DNA of 10,834 nt from Eggerthella sp. CAG:209 (GTDB lineage: Bacteria > Actinomycetota > Coriobacteriia > Coriobacteriales > Eggerthellaceae), in NCBI GenBank assembly GCA_000436075.1, contig FR884617.1, positions 3,578 through 14,411 of the forward strand. Reading direction: 5' to 3'. A program made the position numbers and the translations under genes. The first letter of the stretch is position 1. Each line of letters starts with the position of its first letter. Positions 1 through 5,214 of the stretch are shown piece after piece. Under the pieces are notes generated by a model, which had not been told where the DNA came from, did not search any database, and saw nothing but the letters and a program-made list of their open reading frames with translations.

Positions 1-91
1 GGGCGATGCAGCTCCCCTTGGGGCGGCTGCTGCGCTTGCCGTAATGGCGGCGAGTGGGGCGGCGGTTGCACGCAGGAAGTTCGACAGATAG
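1..91 (+). CDS. C-terminal end of LPXTG-type cell-wall-anchored surface protein (partial)
   Basis: Only the last 29 codons are present, read in the frame that begins at base 2 and ending with TAG at 89-91. The residues are Gly-Asp, a hydrophobic Ala/Leu/Val-rich stretch of about 20 residues, and a basic tail (Ala-Arg-Arg-Lys-Phe-Asp-Arg). This is the layout of a sortase sorting signal directly after the Thr-Gly cleavage point. The window's first base, G, would be the third base of the preceding codon, which fits a Thr codon (ACG). The family inference is that sortase cuts between Thr and Gly and links the upstream protein to the peptidoglycan. The extracellular part lies outside the window, so its function cannot be told. 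The reading frame and the tail are seen directly; the sortase assignment is inference from the pattern. Confidence 0.72.
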   Translation, partial: GDAAPLGAAAALAVMAASGAAVARRKFDR

Positions 92-127
92 TTTCGGGAA
101 GCATCTCCCCATACGATGCGACTGACG

Positions 128-161
128 GGGAAGGCGACAAGGGGCGCCTTCCCTTTGTCGC
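128..161 (+). terminator. Candidate terminator with two overlapping hairpins
   Basis: GGGAAGGCG (128-136) pairs perfectly with CGCCTTCCC (145-153) across an 8-base loop. A second, mutually exclusive stem pairs GCGACAAGGG (134-143) with CCCTTTGTCGC (151-161), with one bulged T. The first stem is followed by TTTGTC, a poor U-tract. It most likely ends the transcript of the surface-protein gene, but a regulatory role is possible. Confidence 0.45.
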
Positions 162-220
162 GCTCAGGGCGATTCTCTTCACCGAAAGTAGCCGCTTCGT
201 TTCGGGTGGCACGTCGTTCA

Positions 221-250
221 TTGGAGCGTGCTATCCTTTCCTGCGATAAA
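221..250 (+). promoter_or_regulatory. Candidate promoter of the M18 aminopeptidase gene
   Basis: TTGGAG (221-226) is a plausible -35 box. After an 18-base spacer comes GATAAA (245-250), preceded by TGC as in an extended -10. The predicted transcript start near 257 would give a leader of about 19 bases containing the AAAGGTGG ribosome site. The -10 box matches consensus at only four of six bases, so this is tentative. Confidence 0.3.
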
Positions 251-275
251 CAAGTTTCCGTGAAAGGTGGTTTTC

Positions 276-1688
276 TTGGAACGCAAGAACGCATGGGAAG
301 GCTACAACGCCGACCAGCTTGAAGAGCTCGACGGTTTGGCTTCCCGCTATATCGACTACATCTCTAACAACAAAACTGAGCGCCGTTGTTTTGCGGCCGC
401 CGTTAAGCAGGCAGAAGCTGCGGGCTATGAATCGCTTGAGAATGTGGTTCGCGAGGGCCGCACGCTCGAAGCGGGCGACAAGGTATGGGCTGGCGTGCAT
501 GGCAAGTCGCTCATTTTGGCTCACATCGGTACCGAGCCGCTTGAAGCGGGCCTGAACATCCTGGGTGCCCATATCGACAGCCCCCGCCTGGACTTGAAGC
601 AGAACCCGGTTTACGAGAACAACGGGTTTGCCTTCCTCGACACTCACTACTACGGCGGCATCAAGCACTACCAGTGGGTAACGCTGCCCTTGGCGCTTCA
701 CGGTGTGGTGGCGAAAACCGACGGCACCGTGGTTGACGTGAATGTGGGCGACGATGCCGGCGACCCCGTATTCTGCGTAACCGATCTTCTGCCCCATTTG
801 GGCAACCAGCAGATGGCCAAGAAGGGCAGCGAAGTGGTCGAAGGCGAAAACCTCGATGTGCTTATCGGCAATCGCCCCCTGAAGGTCGAGCCCGCCGACG
901 ACGCCTCTGACGAGGAGAAAGCCGCCGCAAAGGAGCCGGTAAAGGCTTTTGCCCTTAAGCTGCTGGAAGAAAAGTACGGCATTACCGAAGAAGACTTCCT
1001 TTCCGCCGAAATCGAGGTAGTGCCTGCAGGCCGCGCCCGAGAATTGGGCTTCGACCGCAGCATGGTTATCGGCTACGGCCAGGACGACCGCGTGTGCGCC
1101 TACACTTCGCTCGAGGCTCAGCTCGCAATCGAAACGCCGAAGAAGACCGCCGTTACGGTGCTGGTTGACAAGGAGGAAATCGGCAGCGTCGGCGCAACAG
1201 GCATGGGCTCTCTGTTCTTCGAGAACACCATCGCAGAAATTGCCGCTCTTACTGGGCTGGAAAGCCCCTTGGCGCTGCGCCGCGTTTTGGCCGCATCGCG
1301 CATGCTTTCCTCCGACGTGTCCGCCGGCTTCGACCCTGCGTATGCTTCGGTATTTGAGACGAAGAACGCTGCATACCTTGGTAAGGGCCTGGTGTTCAAC
1401 AAGTACACGGGAGCGCGCGGAAAAAGCGGCTCCAACGATGCGCGTGCCGAATACGTGGCATACGTACGCCGCGTGATGGACGACGCCGAGGTTTCCTTCC
1501 AGACCGCCGAACTTGGCAAGGTTGACGCGGGCGGCGGCGGAACCATCGCCTACATTCCCGCAAAGTACGGCATGGACGTCATCGATTCCGGCGTTGCCGT
1601 GCTTTCGATGCACGCTCCGTGGGAAGTTACCTCCAAGGCCGATATCTTCGAGGCGTATCGCGGATATCGCGCCTTCCTCGAGGCCTAG
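276..1688 (+). CDS. M18 family zinc aminopeptidase
   Basis: The protein (470 residues) is an M18/aspartyl-aminopeptidase-family enzyme that removes N-terminal residues from peptides using two metal ions; it has no signal peptide, so it acts in the cytoplasm. Numbered from the TTG start, the family motifs are all present: His99 and Asp101 in the GAHIDSPRLDL block (metal binding), Glu300-Glu301 in DKEEIGSVGATGMGS (catalytic base and metal ligand), Asp347 in SSDVSAGFDP, and His446 in SMHAPWEV. Length fits the bacterial M18 family. I chose TTG at 276 because AAAGGTGG (263-270) sits five bases upstream. An in-frame GTG at 267 overlaps that site and has no ribosome site of its own, and a TGA at 261-263 blocks anything further upstream. 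Using GTG adds three residues. Exact substrate preference (Asp/Glu, Lys or other) cannot be read from sequence alone. The gene appears to be transcribed alone, ending at the strong hairpin at 1827-1863. Confidence 0.93.
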   Translation: MERKNAWEGYNADQLEELDGLASRYIDYISNNKTERRCFAAAVKQAEAAGYESLENVVREGRTLEAGDKVWAGVHGKSLILAHIGTEPLEAGLNILGAHIDSPRLDLKQNPVYENNGFAFLDTHYYGGIKHYQWVTLPLALHGVVAKTDGTVVDVNVGDDAGDPVFCVTDLLPHLGNQQMAKKGSEVVEGENLDVLIGNRPLKVEPADDASDEEKAAAKEPVKAFALKLLEEKYGITEEDFLSAEIEVVPAGRARELGFDRSMVIGYGQDDRVCAYTSLEAQLAIETPKKTAVTVLVDKEEIGSVGATGMGSLFFENTIAEIAALTGLESPLALRRVLAASRMLSSDVSAGFDPAYASVFETKNAAYLGKGLVFNKYTGARGKSGSNDARAEYVAYVRRVMDDAEVSFQTAELGKVDAGGGGTIAYIPAKYGMDVIDSGVAVLSMHAPWEVTSKADIFEAYRGYRAFLEA

Positions 1689-1826
1689 AGCAAGAATGCG
1701 AAGCATCCCTTTGCGGAGCGCCTTCGGCATTGAGGCAAGGGATTCAAAGGGGCTGGGTTTTTATCCAGCTGGAGCGTTCGGAAACGAGCCGTAAAACCTA
1801 AGATTTTCAGCATTTACGTGTGCACC

Positions 1827-1867
1827 AAGTGACAAAAAGGAGCCTCGCTCCTTTTTGTCACTTTTTT
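1827..1867. terminator. Strong, probably bidirectional intrinsic terminator
   Basis: A 17-bp perfect stem pairs 1827-1843 with 1847-1863 around the three-base loop CTC. The stem contains five A on the left arm and five T on the right arm, and T continues to 1867. On the minus strand the equivalent U-run exists too, so it could work in both directions. It ends the aminopeptidase transcript and lies directly upstream of the guaB promoter. Confidence 0.85.
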
Positions 1868-1881
1868 GTCGCGCACGTGTC

Positions 1882-1887
1882 TATAAT
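1882..1887 (+). promoter_or_regulatory. guaB promoter, -10 box
   Basis: A perfect TATAAT lies at 1882-1887. No good -35 box is present at 16-18 bases (the sequence there is T-rich and is part of the preceding terminator arm), and TTGTCA at 1855-1860 is 21 bases away. Expected transcript start is near 1894, giving a leader of about 84 bases before guaB. Confidence 0.55.
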
Positions 1888-1977
1888 GAATTAACCTCGC
1901 GGAAACCCTCCGGGCACGAAAGGGAACCGGCAAGGAGCGGGGGATCGGGAAATGAGACTCAATTCAAGGAGCGCTAC

Positions 1978-3495
1978 ATGGCACATTATTTCGACGAACC
2001 CTCTCGTACTTTCAATGAGTACCTGCTTGTACCGGGTTACTCTTCTTCGGAGTGCATCCCCGAAAAGGTTGACCTTTCCACTCCGCTTGTACGATACAAG
2101 AAGGGTGAAGAGCCTGCTCTGAAGCTTTCTATCCCCATGGTTTCCGCAATCATGCAGGCCGTTTCCGACGATGGCATGGCTGTAGCTTTGGCTCAGCAGG
2201 GCGGCGTTTCTTTCATCTACGGTTCTCAGTCCATCGAAGACCAGGCCGCAATGGTTCGCCGCGTAAAGGACCACAAGGCCGGTTTCGTACGTAGCGATTC
2301 CAACCTTACCCCCAACGCAACGCTTCGCGATGTTGTTGCACTGAAGGAAAAGAGCGGCCATACCACCATGCCCGTTACCGAAAATGGTCAGGGCCAGGGC
2401 AAGCTGTTGGGCATTGTTACCGGCCGCGACTATCGCCTTTCCCGCATGGATCTCGACACGCCCGTATCTGAGTTCATGACCCCCCGTGAAAAGCTCATCG
2501 TTGGCACCGCAAGCACCACGCTGAAGGAAGCCAACGACATTATTTGGGACAACAAACTGAACTCGCTGCCCATCGTTGACGACAACGACAACCTTATGTA
2601 CATGGTATTCCGCAAGGACTACGAGCAGCACAAGTCCAATCCGCACGAACTGCTCGACGCTCACAAGCGTTACATCGTTGGTGCTGGTATCAACACGCGT
2701 GATTTCGCAGAGCGCGTTCCTGCTCTGATTGAAGCTGGCGCAGATGTTCTGTGCATCGACTCTTCTGAAGGTTTCTCCGAGTGGCAGTCCCGTACCATCG
2801 CATGGATTCGCGCTCACTACGGCGATTCCGTAAAGGTTGGCGCTGGTAACGTAGTAGACACCGAGGGCTTCCGTTTCCTGGCTGAAGCTGGCGCTGACTT
2901 CATCAAGGTTGGCATCGGCGGCGGTTCCATCTGCATTACGCGTGAAACCAAGGGCATCGGCCGTGGCCAGGCAACCGCACTTATCGAGGTTGCAAAGGCT
3001 CGTGACGAATACTTCCGCGAAACGGGCGTGTACGTTCCCGTTTGCTCCGATGGCGGTACGGTATACGATCATCACATCACCCTGGCACTTGCCATGGGTG
3101 CCGACTTCATCATGCTGGGTCGCTACTTCGCTCGTTTTGACGAGGCTCCCAACAACAAGGTTGTGGTAAACGGCCAGCACATGAAGGAATACTGGGGCGA
3201 AGGTTCCAGCCGTGCACGCAACTGGCAGCGCTATGACCTGGGCGGCAGCAAGAAGGGCATGACTTTCGAAGAGGGTGTAGATTCCTACGTTCCCTACGCT
3301 GGCCCCTTGAAGGACAACGTGGATCTTACGCTTTCCAAGGTTCGTTCCACTATGTGCAACTGCGGCGCGCTCACCATTCCCGAGCTGCAGGACAAGGCAA
3401 AGCTTACGGTCATCAGCTCCACTTCCATCGTCGAGGGCGGCGCGCACGATGTTCTGCTGAAGGACAAGACTCCTTTCGTTAGCAACACGCGCTAG
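1978..3495 (+). CDS. guaB: IMP dehydrogenase, Tritrichomonas-like type with CBS domains
   Basis: Converts IMP to XMP with NAD+, the committed step of GTP synthesis, in the cytoplasm. The 505-residue protein has the TIM-barrel core, two CBS domains inserted at about residues 105-225 (ending near VFRKDYEQHK), the catalytic loop GIGGGSICITRE with Cys319, and the mobile flap RARNWQRYDLGG with Arg418-Tyr419. From memory of the Tritrichomonas foetus enzyme, both the residue numbers (Cys319, Arg418, Tyr419) and long blocks such as GEGSSRARNWQRYDLGG and STMCNCGALTIP match, whereas common bacterial GuaB has GIGPGSICTTR. The start is ATG at 1978 with AAGGAG at 1966-1971, six bases upstream. The frame is open to 1855 but that part lies inside the terminator and promoter. 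It is transcribed alone, with a terminator at 3553-3598. Activity as a true IMP dehydrogenase is well supported; drug sensitivity is not known. Confidence 0.96.
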   Translation: MAHYFDEPSRTFNEYLLVPGYSSSECIPEKVDLSTPLVRYKKGEEPALKLSIPMVSAIMQAVSDDGMAVALAQQGGVSFIYGSQSIEDQAAMVRRVKDHKAGFVRSDSNLTPNATLRDVVALKEKSGHTTMPVTENGQGQGKLLGIVTGRDYRLSRMDLDTPVSEFMTPREKLIVGTASTTLKEANDIIWDNKLNSLPIVDDNDNLMYMVFRKDYEQHKSNPHELLDAHKRYIVGAGINTRDFAERVPALIEAGADVLCIDSSEGFSEWQSRTIAWIRAHYGDSVKVGAGNVVDTEGFRFLAEAGADFIKVGIGGGSICITRETKGIGRGQATALIEVAKARDEYFRETGVYVPVCSDGGTVYDHHITLALAMGADFIMLGRYFARFDEAPNNKVVVNGQHMKEYWGEGSSRARNWQRYDLGGSKKGMTFEEGVDSYVPYAGPLKDNVDLTLSKVRSTMCNCGALTIPELQDKAKLTVISSTSIVEGGAHDVLLKDKTPFVSNTR

Positions 3496-3508
3496 AGTTT
3501 ATACGGCG

Positions 3509-3529
3509 CAAACGAAAACGTTTCGTTTG
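3509..3529. repeat. Nine-base inverted repeat just after guaB
   Basis: CAAACGAAA (3509-3517) pairs perfectly with TTTCGTTTG (3521-3529) around ACG. The centre contains the palindrome AAACGTTT. It begins 13 bases after the guaB stop and precedes the intrinsic terminator. It may be a 3'-end mRNA hairpin or a protein-binding dyad; no T-run follows. Confidence 0.5.
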
Positions 3530-3552
3530 GCTCATCATTTACGGCTCTTCAT

Positions 3553-3598
3553 AAAATCTCCCCGTTTCGCTCTGTGCGAATAGGGGAGATTTTTTATA
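3553..3598 (+). terminator. guaB intrinsic terminator
   Basis: AAAATCTCCCC (3553-3563) pairs with GGGGAGATTTT (3583-3593). The loop holds a second stem, TTCGC (3566-3570) with GCGAA (3576-3580). A run of T follows the stem (to 3595), then ATATT. This is a textbook Rho-independent terminator. Confidence 0.88.
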
Positions 3599-3682
3599 TT
3601 TGAACTGGTACAACAGTGTTCACGGGTAGAACGTGTTCCAATCCGAGAAAGCGGACGATTAGGTCAAAACTGACGGGTACGC

Positions 3683-3688
3683 TAAACT
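3683..3688 (+). promoter_or_regulatory. Candidate -10 box of the coiled-coil/DPBB gene (leaderless)
   Basis: TAAACT ends seven bases before the ATG at 3696, so the transcript would begin at or next to the start codon. No Shine-Dalgarno sequence is visible upstream of the ATG. A small dyad, GTCA-N4-TGAC (3663-3674), lies just upstream between the expected -35 and -10 positions. The -35 region itself is weak. Confidence 0.4.
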
Positions 3689-3695
3689 TCTTGCT

Positions 3696-4814
3696 ATGGC
3701 TACACGAGTACATAAAGCGCTTACCGCGGTTCCTGTTAGCTTGGCATTGGCTCTTTCTATGACCTTGCCGGCAACTGGCGCTGTGCGCGAAGCGCACGCA
3801 GACGAGCTTTCCGACGCCCAGGCAGTACTGTCCCGGGCTTCGGCTGAGCTTGATTCCCTTAATAAAGAATACGATGCCCTGCAGGCACAGTTGAGTGGTC
3901 TTGATTCTCAAATCAACGAAACCACCCAGAAGGTGCAGGACGCTCAGCAGAAGATGCTCGAGGGTCGCGAAACACTTTCTGGCAGCATTCTTTCCCAGTA
4001 CAAGGGAGATGGTTCCCTTTCGCTGGTGAACATCGTCCTTTCATCGGAAGATATCTCAGAGTTCACGAAGAACCTGACGTACTACTCTTCCATTCAAGAA
4101 GACCAGGCGCAGAAGGTTGCCGAACAAGAGCAGCTGCGCGATACGTTTTCTTCGGCTCTCGGTGAGCTCGACACCCAGCGCGACGAGCAGCAGAAGCTGA
4201 TCGGCGAGGCTGAGCAGAAGAAGAGCCAGGCTGAAAAGGTGGTGTCTGACGCTTCCGCTAAGGTTTCCTCCATCAAGGAAGAACAGGCCCAGGCTCAGCT
4301 GGCGGCCTTGCAAGCACAGGCAGCGGAAATGCAGAAGAAAGAAGAGGCCAAGCAGCAAGCTGCCTCGAATGCATCGCAGCCCAATTCCAATTGGAATACC
4401 AATACCGACCGCAACCCGTCGGCTAATACCAATTCTTCCAGCAACAGCAACAATTCCTCGAATTCCAATTCTGGTAGCGTAAGCGCTGGTTGGAAGACGG
4501 GCGTTGCTTCTGCTTATGGCGGCAGCAGCGACGCAAGCACCCCGAATCCGGGAACCACAGCAACGGGTGCAATTTGCAACGATTCCTCCATGGGCGTTGC
4601 TGTTCCCATGTCCTGGCCGAATTACCGCTCATACCTTGGGCGTGCTGTCGAAATCAAATATGGTGGTAAGACGGTAATTGCTACCGTCAACGACTGCGGT
4701 TCCATGGGCGGCGGCTCGCGCGCGCTCGACTTGCAGCCGGGTGTCTTCAAGGCCTTCGGGTTCAGCACCTGCCAAGCCTGGGGCGTCCGCACCGTAAGCT
4801 ACCGCTTCCTGTAA
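3696..4814 (+). CDS. Secreted coiled-coil protein with C-terminal double-psi beta-barrel domain
   Basis: A 372-residue exported protein. Residues 1-35 form a signal peptide: a basic start (Arg4, Lys7), a hydrophobic core and an Ala-His-Ala cleavage site before Asp36. Residues 36 to about 225 are a charged Ala/Gln/Glu/Lys-rich coiled coil resembling the N-terminal part of PcsB/CwlO cell-wall proteins. About 226-262 is an Asn/Ser-rich linker. Residues 263-372 look like an RlpA/3D-type double-psi beta-barrel: GVASAYGG near its start, then VEIKYGGKTVIATVNDCG (Asp333 in the conserved Asn-Asp) and a conserved Ala-Leu-Asp-Leu block. By family, such domains act on or bind peptidoglycan. A likely role is peptidoglycan remodelling outside the membrane at division, but no enzyme activity is proven by sequence. 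Cys294, Cys334 and Cys359 may allow a disulfide. The ATG at 3696 lacks a ribosome site but is needed for the signal peptide. It is a single-gene unit. Confidence 0.85.
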   Translation: MATRVHKALTAVPVSLALALSMTLPATGAVREAHADELSDAQAVLSRASAELDSLNKEYDALQAQLSGLDSQINETTQKVQDAQQKMLEGRETLSGSILSQYKGDGSLSLVNIVLSSEDISEFTKNLTYYSSIQEDQAQKVAEQEQLRDTFSSALGELDTQRDEQQKLIGEAEQKKSQAEKVVSDASAKVSSIKEEQAQAQLAALQAQAAEMQKKEEAKQQAASNASQPNSNWNTNTDRNPSANTNSSSNSNNSSNSNSGSVSAGWKTGVASAYGGSSDASTPNPGTTATGAICNDSSMGVAVPMSWPNYRSYLGRAVEIKYGGKTVIATVNDCGSMGGGSRALDLQPGVFKAFGFSTCQAWGVRTVSYRFL

Positions 4815-4826
4815 GTGAGAACATAA

Positions 4827-4851
4827 GGCGCATCATTTTTCCGCTTGCGCC
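4827..4851 (+). other. Small hairpin after the coiled-coil/DPBB gene
   Basis: GGCGCA (4827-4832) pairs with TGCGCC (4846-4851) around a 13-base loop. No T-run follows. It sits between the stop codon and the stronger terminator at 4866 and may stabilise the mRNA 3' end. Confidence 0.3.
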
Positions 4852-4865
4852 ATAGGGCAATAACA

Positions 4866-4928
4866 GGGCCTCGTTTGCGAATTTTGAACTATTTCCCAGT
4901 TCATCCATCGCGAACGAGGTCCTTTTCG
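4866..4928 (+). terminator. Intrinsic terminator of the coiled-coil/DPBB gene
   Basis: A 15-pair outer stem, including G-U pairs, joins 4866-4880 and 4908-4922. An inner stem, TGAACT (4885-4890) with AGTTCA (4898-4903), closes the loop. TTTTCGTT follows. The long stem and T-tail support termination here. Confidence 0.8.
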
Positions 4929-4940
4929 TTGGGGAAATGA

Positions 4941-4966
4941 GGACAGGTGCCAGACTCCTGTCTGGC
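4941..4966. repeat. REP-like palindrome
   Basis: GCCAGAC (4949-4955) pairs with GTCTGGC (4960-4966) around TCCT. The overlapping alternative GACAGG (4942-4947) can pair with CCTGTC (4957-4962). The GGACAGGTGCCAG core resembles REP elements that accompany RAYT transposases in many bacteria. No transposase is in this window, so this is resemblance only. Confidence 0.4.
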
Positions 4967-5003
4967 GAGCCGGGTTTCGTTTGCAAAGCTGTTTGTGCGC
5001 GAG

Positions 5004-5033
5004 GCTTTGGCGCTAGTTGCTACAGCGCAAAGC
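5004..5033 (+). other. Hairpin in the leuS upstream gap
   Basis: GCTTT (5004-5008) and GCGCT (5010-5014), with G5009 bulged, pair with AGCGC (5024-5028) and AAAGC (5029-5033). No T-run follows. The rest of 4967-5110 shows no gene; a 76-codon open frame there has no ribosome site and no recognisable protein. Confidence 0.3.
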
Positions 5034-5116
5034 GGAAATCCGGTACCTATTCCCATCTTCCCAGCAACCGCTTAGAGGAAATTGTGCGCGGAAACACAGG
5101 CGCAACGCCGACACGA

Positions 5117-5122
5117 TATAAT
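5117..5122 (+). promoter_or_regulatory. leuS promoter, -10 box
   Basis: A perfect TATAAT at 5117-5122 predicts a transcript start near 5129 and a leader of about 86 bases. No recognisable -35 box lies at 16-18 bases. The leader has no T-box signature, so leucine-tRNA sensing of that type is not supported. Confidence 0.5.
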
Positions 5123-5214
5123 GTCAAACCGTATGTATATTCAGTGCTCGAAGGTTCGTTTACTTGAATCAACGGGTTCTGCGCGCATGAAGTATCGGAA
5201 AAGGATTATGCCTC

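Noticed and set aside
231..1730. Long minus-strand open frame (499 codons) across the aminopeptidase gene
   Set aside because: It is an antisense shadow produced by codon bias of the real gene; its protein has no recognisable motif and the M18 motifs on the + strand are complete.
1855..1977. N-terminal extension of guaB by 41 codons
   Set aside because: The extension starts inside the preceding terminator and runs through the TATAAT box; ATG 1978 has a good ribosome site and aligns with the family start.
1891..3447. Long minus-strand open frame (518 codons) across guaB
   Set aside because: It is antisense to an unmistakable IMP dehydrogenase and encodes no recognisable domain.
4937..5167. 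Plus-strand open frame of 76 codons between the terminator and leuS
   Set aside because: It lacks a ribosome site, runs over the REP-like palindrome and the leuS promoter, and has no recognisable protein features.
5123..5214. T-box leader controlling leuS
   Set aside because: The leader is only about 86 bases, lacks the conserved T-box sequence and has no antiterminator/terminator pair before the gene.
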